From the NCBI RefSeq assembly GCF_051014445.1, contig NC_135141.1:10478001-10542000 (forward strand): a DNA stretch of 64,000 nucleotides, read 5' to 3'. How positions within the stretch are numbered: position 1 is the first letter of the stretch; the number at the start of each line of letters is the position of its first letter. Shown one piece after another: positions 51,700 through 63,225 of the stretch. The DNA comes from Colletes latitarsis (Eukaryota > Arthropoda > Insecta > Hymenoptera > Colletidae). Position numbers and translations under genes: made by a program. The notes under the pieces were generated by a model. It was not told the origin of the DNA. It ran no database searches and worked only from the letters and a program-made list of their open reading frames with translations.

Positions 51700-54512
51700 T
51701 ATGACCCAGATGAGGGCAAATCCCAGACATAAGCCAGACCCAACCGGTCTTATCCTCTAAATTTTTGATCCAATCCAGGTTTAATTGACTGTTTCAGTGT
51801 GGTACCACATTACTACGTGATCCAAACTAGAAAAAGCCCAGGATCTGTCCAACAAGTATGCGATAAATGCGAAATTAGGAGCCAGATGAGGGCAAATCCC
51901 AGACATAACCAAGACCTAACCGGTGTTATCCTCTGAAGTATTGATGGAATGCAGGTTTAATTGACTGCCTCAGTGTGGTACCGCATTACTACGTTATCCA
52001 TACCTGAAGAAACCCACGATCTGGCCAACAAGTATGCGAAAAATGCGAAAGTATGAGCCAGACGAGGGCAAATCCCAGACATAAATCAGACCAAACCGGT
52101 GTTATCCTCTAAAATATAGGTCGAAACCAGGTTAAGTTGACTGTTTCAATGTGGTACCACGTTACAACTTGATCCATACTAGTAAAACCCTAGGATCTGG
52201 CTAACAAGTATGCGATAAATGGAAAAGTATGAGCCAGATGGTTGCAAATCGCAGACATAATCCTGACCTAACCGGTGTTATCCTCTGAAATATAAATCGA
52301 AACCAGGTTTAATTGTCTGTTTCAGTGTGGTACCACGTTACTACTTGATCCAAACCAGTAAAAGCCTAGGATCTGGCCAAAAAGTATGCGATAAATGCGA
52401 AAGTATGAGCCAGATGATTGCAAATGCCAGACATAACCCAGACCTAACCGGTGTTATCCTCTAAATTTTTGATCCAATCCAGGTTTAGTTGACTGTTTCA
52501 GTGTGGTACCACATTACTACGTGATCCAAACTAGAAAAAGCCCAGGATCTGTCCAACAAGTATGCGATAAATGCGAAATTAGGAGCCAGATGAGGGAAAA
52601 TCCCAGACATAACCAAGACCTAACCGGTGTTATCCTCTGAAGTATTGATCGAATGCAGGTTTAATTGACTGCTTCAGTGTGGTACCGCATTACTACGTTA
52701 TCCATACCTGAAGAACCCACGATCTGGCCAACAAGTATGCGAAAAATGCGAAAGTATGAGCCAGACGAGGGCAAATCCCAGACATAAATCAGACCTAACC
52801 GGTGTTATCCTCTGAAATATAGATCGAAACCAGGTTAAGTTGACTGTTTCAATGTGGTACCTCGTTACTACTTGATCCAAACCAGTAAAACCCTAGGATC
52901 TGGCTAACAAGTATGCAATAAATGCGAAAGTATGAGCCAGATGAGGGAAAATCCCAGACATAACCCAGACATAACCAGTGTTATCCTCTAAAATATTGAT
53001 CCAATCCAAGTTTTATTGACAGTTTCAGTGTGGTACCAAACTACTACGTGATCCAAACCAGAAAACCCCAGGAAATGGCCAATAGGTATGCGAAAGATGC
53101 GATAGTATGAGCCAGATGAGGGCAAATCCCAGACATAAGCCAGACCCAACCGGTCTTATCCTCTAAATTTTTGATCCAATCCAGGTTTAATTGACTGTTT
53201 CAGTGTGGTACCACATTACTACGTGATCCAAACTAGAAAAAGCCCAGGATCTGTCCAACAAGTATGCGATAAATGCGAAATTAGGAGCCAGATGAGGGCA
53301 AATCCCAGACATAACCAAGACCTAACCGGTGTTATCCTCTGAAGTATTGATGGAATGCAGGTTTAATTGACTGCCTCAGTGTGGTACCGCATTACTACGT
53401 TATCCATACCTGAAGAAACCCACGATCTGGCCAACAAGTATGCGAAAAATGCGAAAGTATGAGCCAGACGAGGGCAAATCCCAGACATAAATCAGACCAA
53501 ACCGGTGTTATCCTCTAAAATATAGGTCGAAACCAGGTTAAGTTGACTGTTTCAATGTGGTACCACGTTACAACTTGATCCATACTAGTAAAACCCTAGG
53601 ATCTGGCTAACAAGTATGCGATAAATGGAAAAGTATGAGCCAGATGGTTGCAAATCGCAGACATAATCCTGACCTAACCGGTGTTATCCTCTGAAATATA
53701 AATCGAAACCAGGTTTAATTGACTGTTTCAGTGTGGTACCACGTTACTACTTGATCCAAACCAGTAAAAGCCTAGGATCTGGCCAAAAAGTATGCGATAA
53801 ATGCGAAAGTATGAGCCAGATGATTGCAAATGCCAGACATAACCCAGACCTAACCGGTGTTATCCTCTAAATTTTTGATCCAATCCAGGTTTAGTTGACT
53901 GTTTCAGTGTGGTACCACATTACTACGTGATCCAAACTAGAAAAAGCCCAGGATCTGTCCAACAAGTATGCGATAAATGCGAAATTAGGAGCCAGATGAG
54001 GGATAATCCCAGACATAACCAAGACCTAACCGGTGTTATCCTCTGAAGTATTGATCGAATGCAGGTTTAATTGACTGCTTCAGTGTGGTACCGCATTACT
54101 ACGTTATCCATACCTGAAGAACCCACGATCTGGCCAACAAGTATGCGAAAAATGCGAAAGTATGAGCCAGACGAGGGCAAATCCCAGACATAAATCAGAC
54201 CTAACCGGTGTTATCCTCTGAAATATAGATCGAAACCAGGTTAAGTTGACTGTTTCAATGTGGTACCTCGTTACTACTTGATCCAAACCAGTAAAACCCT
54301 AGGATCTGGCTAACAAGTATGCGATAAATGCGAAAGTATGAGCCAGATGAGGGAAAATCCCAGACATAACCCAGACATAACCAGTGTTATCCTCTAAAAT
54401 ATTGATCCAATCCAAGTTTAATTGACAGTTTCAGTGTGGTACCAAACTACTACGTGATCCAAACCAGAAAACCCCAGGAAATGGCCAATAGGTATGCGAA
54501 AGATGCGATAGT
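51700..54512 (+). repeat. Eight-monomer unit in tandem duplicate (2 x 1,406 bp)
   Basis: CAACCGGTCTTATCC at 51,741 recurs at 53,147, and the following about 1.36 kb stays in step at offset 1,406. Markers are CTCTAAATTTTTGATCC, TTAGGAGCCAGATGAGGG, AGCCAGACGAGGGC, ATAAATGGAAAAGTATG and GGTTAAGTTGACTG. Differences are few (for example TTGTCTGTTTC versus TTGACTGTTTC near 52,314). The flanks 51,056-51,720 and 54,215-54,880 are also copies of each other (offset about 3,164, 18 monomers), so the 8-mer was duplicated inside a larger repeat. Confidence 0.78.
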
Positions 54513-57500
54513 ATGAGCCAGATGAGGGCAAATCCCAGACATAACCCTGACCAAACCGGTGTTATCCTCTAAAATATAGATCGAAACCAGGTTAAGTTGA
54601 CTGTTTCAGTGTGGTACGACACTACTACGTGATCGAAACCAGAGAAAAACCAGGATCTGGCGGACAAGTTTGCGATAAATGCGAAAGTATGAGCCAGATG
54701 AGGGCAAATCCCAGACATAAGCCAGACCTAACCGGTGTTATCCTCTAAAATAATCATCCAATCCAAGTTTAATTGACTGTTTCAGTGTGGTACCACATTT
54801 GTACGTGATCCAAACCAGAAAAAACCCAGGATCTGGCCAACATGTATGCGAATGATGCGAAAGTATGACCCAGATGAGGGCAAATCCCAGACATAAGCGA
54901 GACCTAACCGGTGTTATCCTCTAAAATATTGATCCCATCCAAGTATAATTGACTGTTTCAGTGTGGTACCACATTACTACGTGATCCAAACTAGAAAAAG
55001 CCCAGGATCTGGCCAACAGGTATGCGAATTATGCGAAAGCATGAGCCAGATGAGGGAAAATCCCAGACATAACCCAGACATAACCAGTGATATCCTCTAA
55101 AATATTGATCCAATCCAAGTTTAATTGAATGTTTCAGTGTGGTACCACATTTGTACGTGATCCAAACCAGAAAAAACCCAGGATCTGGCCAACAGGTTTG
55201 CGAAGGATGCGAAAGTATGAGCCAGTTGAGGGCAAATCCCAGACATAACCCAGACCTAACCGGTGTTATCCTCTAAAATATAGATCGAATCCTGGTTTAG
55301 TAGACTGTGTCAGTGGGGTACCACATTACTGGGTGATCCAAACCAGAAGAATACCCAGGAACTGCCCAACAAGTATGCTATAAATGGAAAAGTATGAGCC
55401 AGATGGTTGCAAATCGCAGACATAATCCCGACCTAACCGGTGTTATCCTCTGAAATATAAATCGAAACCAGGTTTAATTGACTGTTTCAGTGTGGTACCA
55501 CGTTACTACTTGATCCAAACCAGTAAAAGCCTAGGATCTGGCCAAAAAGTATGCGATAAATGCGAAAGTATGAGCCAGATGATTGCAAATACCAGACATA
55601 ACCCAGACCTAACCGGTGTTATCCTCTAAATTTTTGATCCAATCCAGGTTTAGTTGACTGTTTCAGTGTGGTACCACATTACTACGTGATCCAAAGTAGA
55701 AAAAGCCCAGGATCTGTCCAACAAGTATGCGATAAATGCGAAATTAGGAGCCAGATGAGGGCAAATCCCAGACATAACCAAGACCTAACCGGTGTTATCC
55801 TCTGAAGTATTGATCGAACGCAGGTTTAATTGATTGCTTCAGTGTGGTACCGCATTACTACGTTATCCATACCTGAAGAAACCCACGATCTGGCCAACAA
55901 GTATGCGAAAAATGCGAAAGTATGAGCCAGACGAGAGCAAATCCCAGACATAAATCAGACCAAACCGGTGTTATCCTCTGAAGTATTGATCGAATGCAGG
56001 TTTAATTGACTGTTTCAGTGTGGTACCACGTTACTACTTGATCCAAACCAGTAAAACCCTAGGATCTGGCCAACAAGTATGCGATAAATGCGAAAGTATG
56101 AGCCAGATGATTGCAAATACCAGACATAACCCAGACCTAACCGGTGTTATCCTCTAAATTTCTGATCCAATCCAGGTTTAATTGACTGTTTCAGTGTGGT
56201 ACCACGTTACTACTTGATCCAAACCAGTAAAAGCCCAGGATCTGTCCAACAAGTATGCGATAAATGCGAAAGTATGAGCCAGATGAGGGAAAATCCCAGA
56301 CATAACCCAGACATAACCAGTGTTATCCTCTAAAATATTGATCCAATCCAAGTTTAATTGACAGTTTCAGTGTGGTACCAAATTACTACGTGATCCAAAC
56401 CAGAAAACCCCAGGAAATGGCCAATAGGTGTGCGAATGATGCGATAGTATGAGCCAGATGAGGGCAAATCCCAGACATAACCCTGCCCAAACCGGTGTTA
56501 TCCTCTAAAGTATAGATCGAAACCAGGTTAAGTTGACTGTTTCAGTGTGGTACGACATTACTACGTGATACAAACCAGAGAAAAACCAGGATCTGGCGGG
56601 CAAGTTTGCGATAAATGCGAAAGTATGGGCCAGATGAGGGCAAATCCCAGACATAAGCCAGACCTAACCGGTGTTATCCTCTAAAATATTCATCCAATCC
56701 AAGTTTAATTGACAGTTTCAGTGTGGTACCACATTTGTACGTGATCCAAACCAGAAAAAACCCAGGATCTGGCCAACATGTATGCGAATGATGCGAAAGT
56801 ATGACCCAGATGAGGGCAAATCCCAGACATAAGCGAGACCTAACCGGTGTTATCCTCTAAAATATTGATCCCATCCAAGTATAATTGACTGCTTCAGTGT
56901 GGCACCACATTACTACGTGATCCAAACTAGAAAAAGCCCAGGATCTGGCCAACAGGTATGCGAATGATGCGAAAGCATGAGCCAGATAAGGGCAAATCCC
57001 AGACATAACCCAGACCTAGCCGGTGTTATCCTCTAAAATATAGATCGAATCCAGGTTAAGTGGACTGTTTCTGTGTGGTACCACATTTCTACGTGATACA
57101 AACCAGAAATAACTGAGGATCTGGCTAACAAGTTTGCGAAAGATGCGATAGTATGAGCCTGATGAGGGCAAATCCCAAACATAAACCTGACCTAACCGGT
57201 GTTATCCTCTAAAATAAACATCGAAACCAGGTTTAGTTGACTGTTTCAGTATGGTACGACATTACTACGTGATCCAAACCAGAAAAACACCCAGCAGCTG
57301 TCCAACAAGTATATGAAAATGCGAAAGTATGAGCCAGACGAGGGCAAATCCCATACATAAATCAGACCAAACCGGTGTTATCCTCTAAAATATAGATCGA
57401 AACCAGGTTAAGTTGACTGTTTCAATGTGGTACCACGTTACTACTTGATCCAATCCAGTAAAACCCTAGGATCTGGCTAACAAGTATGCGATAAATGCGA

Positions 57501-57876
57501 AAGTATGAGCCAGATGAGGGAAAATCCCAGACATAACCCAGACATAACCAGTGTTATCCTCTCAAATATTGATCCAATCCAAGCTTAATTGACAGTTTCA
57601 GTGTGGTACCACAGTACTACGTGATCCAAACCAGAAAACCCCAGGAAATGGCCAACAGGTGTGCGAAAGATGCGATAGTGTGGGCCAGATGAGGGCAAAT
57701 CCGAGACATAACCCTGACCTAGCCGGTGTTATCCTCTTAAATATAGATCGAATCCAGGTTTAGTGGAATGTTTCAGTGTGGTACCACGTTTCTACGTGTT
57801 CAAAACCAGAAAAGACCCAGGATCTGGCTAACAAGTATGCGAAAGATGCGATAGTATGAGCCTGATGAGGGCAAAT
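54513..57876 (+). repeat. Overlapping 10- and 11-monomer duplications
   Basis: 55,380-55,950 repeats 53,621-54,191 at offset 1,759 (10 monomers). 56,263 to about 56,950 repeats 54,327 to about 55,014 at offset 1,936 (11 monomers), with markers GAGGGAAAATCCCAG, CCAGAGAAAAACCAGG, AGTATGACCCAGATG and AAGTATAATTGACTG. Substitutions between copies are more numerous than in the core. 57,060-57,876 is a mosaic of subtypes, including an odd ACCCAGCAGCTGTCC variant near 57,290. Confidence 0.72.
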
Positions 57877-60800
57877 CCTAGACATAACCCAGACCTAACC
57901 GGTGTTATCCTTCAGAATATAGATCGAAACCAGGTTTAATTAACTGTTTCAGTGTGGAACCACATTACTACGCGATCCAAACTAGAAAAAGCCCAGGATC
58001 TGACCAACAAGTATGCGATAAATGCGAAAGTATGAGCCAGATGATTGCAAATACCAGACCTAACACAGACCTAACCGGTGTTATCCTCTAAAATATAAAT
58101 CGAAACCAGGTTTAATTGACTGTGTCAGTGTGGTACCACATTACCACGTGATCCAAACCAGAAAACCCCGGGATCTGGCCAACAGGTATGCGAAAGATGC
58201 GACAGCATGGGCCAGATGAGGGCAAATCCGAGACATAACCCTGACCTAACCAGTGTTATCCTCTAAAATATTGATCCAATCCAAGTTTAATTGGCAGTTT
58301 CAGTGTGGTACCACATCACTACGTGATCCAAACCAGAAAACCCCAGGATCTGGCTAACAAGTATGCGAAAGATGCGATAGCATGAGCCTGATGAGGGCAA
58401 ATCCCAGACATAACCCAGACCAAACCGGTGTTATCCTCTAAAATATAGATCGAAACCAGGTTCAATTGACTGTGTCAGTGTGGTACCACGTTACTACTTG
58501 ATACAAACCAGTAAAACCCTAGGATCTGGCCAACAAGTATGCGACAAATGCGAAAGTATGAGCCAGATGAGGGCCAATCCCAGACATAACCCAGACCTAA
58601 CCAGTGTTATCCTCTAAAATATTGATCCAATCCAAGTTTAATTGGCAGTTTCAGTGTGGTACCACATTACTACGTGATCCAAACCAGAAAACCCCAGGAA
58701 AGGGCCAACATCTATGCGAAAGATGCGATAGTATGAGCCAGATGAGTGCAAATCCCAGACATAACCCTGACCTAAACGGTGTTATCCTCTAAAATGTTGA
58801 TCCAATCCAGGTTTAATTGACTGTTTCAGTGTGGCACCCACATTACTACGTGACTCAAACTAGAAAAAGGCCTGGATCTGACCAACAAGTATGCGATAAA
58901 CGCGAAATTATGAGGCAGGTGAGGGCAAATCCGAGACATAACCCTGACCTAGCCGGTGTTATCCCCTAAACTATAGATCGAATCCAGGTTTAGTGGAATG
59001 TTTCAGTGTGGTACCACGTTTCTACGTGATCAAAACCAGAATAAACCCAGGATCTGGCTAACAAGTATGCGAAAGATGCGATAGTATGAGCCTGATGAGG
59101 GCAAATCCCAGATATAACCCTGATCAAACCGGTGTTATCCTCTTTAATATTGATCCAATCCAGGTTTAATTGCCTGTTTCAGTGTGGTACCACATTACTA
59201 AGTGACCCAAACTAGAAAAAGCCCTGGATCTGACCAACAAGTATGCGATAAATGCGAAATTATGAGCCAGATGTGGGCAAATCCGAGACATAACCCTGCC
59301 CTAGCCAGTGTTATCCTCTAAAATATAGATCGAATCCAGGTTTAGTGGAATGTTTCAGTGTGGTACCACGTTTCTACGTGATCAAAACCAGAAAAAACCC
59401 AGGATCTGGCTAACAAGTATGCGAAAGATGCGATAGTATGAGCCTGATGAGGGCAAATCCCAGACATAACCCTGATCTAACCGGTGTTATCCTCTTAAAT
59501 ATTGATCCAATCCAAGTTTAATTGACAGTTTCAGTGTGGTACCAGATCACTACGTGATCCAAACTAGAAAAAGCCCAGGATCTGACCAACAAGTATGGGA
59601 TTAATGCGAAAGTATGAGCCGGATGATTGCAAATACAAGACCTAACACAAACCTAACCGGTGTAATCCTTTAGAATATAGATCGAAACTAGGTTTAATTA
59701 ACTGTTTCAGTGTGGTACCACATTACTACGTGTTCCAAACCAGAAAACCCCAGGATCTGGCCAACAGGAATGCGAAAGATGCGAAAGTATGAGCCAGATG
59801 ATTGCAAATACCAGACATAACCCAGACCTTACCTGTGTTATCCTCCAAAATATGGATCCAATCCAGGTTTAATTGACTGTTTCAGTGTGGTACCACATTA
59901 CTACGTGACCCAAACTAGAAAAAGCCCAAGATCTGACCAACAAGTATGCGATAAATGCGAAATTATGAGCCAGATGAGGGCAAATCCCACACATAACCAA
60001 GACCTAACCTGGTGATATCCTCTAAAATATAGATCGAAACCAGGTTTAATTGACTGCTTCAGTGTGGTACCACGATACTACTTGATCCAAACCAGTAAAT
60101 CCCTAGGATCTGGCCAACAAGTATGCGATAAATGAGAAAGTGTGAGCCAGATGAGGGCAAATCCCAGACATAACCCAGACGTAACCGGTGTTATCCTCTA
60201 AAATATAGATCGAAACCAGGTTTAATTCACTGTTTCAGTGTGGTACCACATTACTACGTAATCCAAACCAGAAGAAAACCCAGGATCTGGCCAACAAGTA
60301 TGCGATAAATGAGAAAGTATGAGCCAGATGAGGGCAAATCCCAGACATAACCCAGACGTAACCGGAGTTATCCTCTAAAATATAGATCGAAACCAGGTTA
60401 AATTGACAGTTTCAGTGTGGTATCACATTACTACGTGATCCAAACCAGAAAAAGCCTAGGATCTGGTCCACAGGTATGCGAAAGATGCCAAAGTATGAGC
60501 CAGATGATTCTAAATCCCCGACCCAAAACAAACCTAACCGGTGATATCCTTTAAAATATTGATCGAGGACAGGTTTAATTGACTGCTTCAGTGTGGTACC
60601 ACATTACTACGTGACCCAAACCAGAAAACCCCAGGATCTGGCCAACAAGTATGCGATAAATGCGAAGGTATGAGCCAGATGATTGCAATTACCAGAACTA
60701 ACCCAGTCCTACCCGATGTTATCCTCTAAAATATAGATCGAAACCAGGTTTAATTGACAGTTTCAGTGTGGTACCACATTACTACGTGATTCAAACCAGA

Positions 60801-61003
60801 AAACTCCAGGATCTGGCCAACAGGTATGCGAAAGATGCGCTAGTATGAGCCAGATAATGGCAAATCGCAGACATAACCCTGAGCTAACCGGTGTTATCCT
60901 CTAAAGTATTGATCGAATGCTGGTTTAATTGACTGCCTCAGTGTGGTACCGCATTACTACGTTATCCATACCTGAAGAAACCCACGATCTGGCCAACAAG
61001 TAT
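57877..61003 (+). repeat. Long duplicated block C, copy 2
   Basis: Second copy of 45,212-48,680. It has the CCCTGCCCTAGCC dimer once (59,286) and the longer GATGATTGC form near 59,800. It diverges from copy 1 at about 61,004, where GATGCCAAAGTATGGG replaces AATGCGAAAG. Confidence 0.82.
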
Positions 61004-63225
61004 GCGAAAGATGCCAAAGTATGGGCCAGATGATTCCAAATCCCAGACCCAAAACAAACCTAACCGGTGATATCCTTTAAAATATTGATCGAGGCCAGGT
61101 TTAATTGACTGTCTCAGCGTGGTACCACGTTACTACTTGATCCAAACCAGTCAAACCCTAGGATCTGGCCAACAAGTATGCGATAAATGCGAAAGTATGA
61201 GCCAGATGATTGCAATTACCAGAACTAACCCAGGCCTACCCGATGTTATCCTCTAAAATATAGATCGAAACCAGGTTTAATTGACAGTTTCAGTGTGGTA
61301 CCACATTACTACGTGATTCAAACCAGAAAACTCCAGGATCTGGCCAACAGGTATGCGAAAGATGCGCTAGTATGAGCCAGATAATGGCAAATCGCAGACA
61401 TAACCCTGAGCTAACCGGTGTTATCCTCTAAAATATAAATCGAAACCAGGTTTAATTGACTGTGTCAGTGTGGTACCACATTACTGCGTGATCTAAACCA
61501 GAAATAGCCCAGGATCTGGTCCACAGGTATGCGAAAGATGCCAAAGTATGAGCCAGATGATTCCAAATCCCAGACCCAAAACAAACCTAACCGGTGATAT
61601 CCTTTAAAATATTGATCGAGGCCAGATTTAATTTTCTGTTTCAGTGTGGTACCACATTACTACGTAATCCAAACCAGAAGAAAACCCAGGATCTGGCCTA
61701 GAAGTATGAGAAAAAAGCGAAAGTATGAGCCAGATGATTGTAAATACCAGACCTAACACAAACCTAACCGTTGTTATCCTCTAAAATATTGATCGGATCC
61801 AGGTTGAATTGACTGTTTCAGTTTGGTACCACATTACTACGTGATCCAAACCAGTAAAAGCCTAGGATCTGGCCAACAAGTATGCGAAAAATGCGAAAGT
61901 ATGAGCCAGATGATGGCAAATCCCAGACATATACCAGACCAAACCGTTGATATCCTCTAAAATATAAATCGAAACCAGGTTTAATTGACAGTTTCAGGGT
62001 GGTACCACATTACTACGTGAATCAAACCAGAAAACTCCAGGATCTGGCCAAGAAGTATGCGAAAAATGCGAAAGTATGAGCCAGATGATTCCAAATCCCA
62101 GACCCAAAACAAACCTAACCGGTGACATCCTTTAAAATATTGATCGAGGCCAGGTTTAATTGACTGTTTCAGTGGGGTACCACGTTACTACTTGATCCAA
62201 ACCTGTCAAACCCTAGGATCTGGCCAACAAGTATGCGATAAATGAGAAAGTATGAGCCAGATGAGAGCAAATGCCAGACATAACCCAGACCTAACCGGTG
62301 TTATCCGCTAAAATATAGATCGAATCCAGGTTTAATTGACTGTTGCAGTGTTGAACCACATTACCACGTGGTCCAAACCAGAAAAAGCCCAGGATCTGGC
62401 CAACAGGTATGCGAAAGATGCGAAAGTATGAGCCAGATGATGGCAAATTCCAGACCTAACCCAGACCTAACCGGTGTTATCCTCTAAAATATTGTTCGAA
62501 TCCAGCTTTAGTTGACAGTTTCAGTGTGGTACCAAATTACTACGTGATACAAACCAGAAAACCCCAGGATCTGGCCAACAAGTATGCGATAAATGCGAAA
62601 GTATGAGCCAGATGACTGCAAATACCAGACATAACCCAGACCTAAACTGTGTTATCCTCTAAAATATTGATCCAATCAAGGTTTAATTGACTGTTTCAGT
62701 GTGGTACACACATTACTACGTTATCCAAACCGGAAGGAAACTCAGGATCTCTCCAACATGTATGCGATACGTGAGAAAGTATGAGCCAGATGGTTCCAAA
62801 TACAAATCCTAACACAAACCTAACCGGTGTAACCCTCTAAAGTATTGATCGAATGCAGGTTTAGTTGACTGCTTTAGTGCGGTACCGCATTGCAATGTTA
62901 TCCAAACCTGAAGAAACCCACGGTCTGACTTACAAGTATGCTATAAATGCGAAATTATGAGCCAGATGAGGGCAAATCCCAGACATAACCAAGACCTAAC
63001 CGGTGTTATCCTCTAAAGTATTGATCGAATGCTGGTTTAATTGACTGCCTCAGTGTGGTACCGCATTACTACGTTATCCATACTTGAAGAAACCCACGAT
63101 CTGGCCAAGAAGTATGCGAAAAATGCGAAAGTATGAGCCAGATGATTCCAAATCCCAGACCCAAAACATACCTTACCAGTGATATCCTTTAAAATATTGA
63201 TCGAGGCCAGGTTTAATTGACTGTT
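61004..63225 (+). repeat. Segment specific to the right copy, with trimer duplication
   Basis: About 13 monomers replacing the shorter 48,681-49,680 interval. 60,660-60,915 recurs at 61,187-61,442, offset 527 (three monomers), with the markers GCAATTACCAGAACTAACCC and CTACCCGATGTTATCC. GATGCCAAAG/ATCGAGGCCAGG monomers recur near 61,005, 61,525, 62,060 and 63,110. No non-satellite DNA is visible. Confidence 0.72.
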
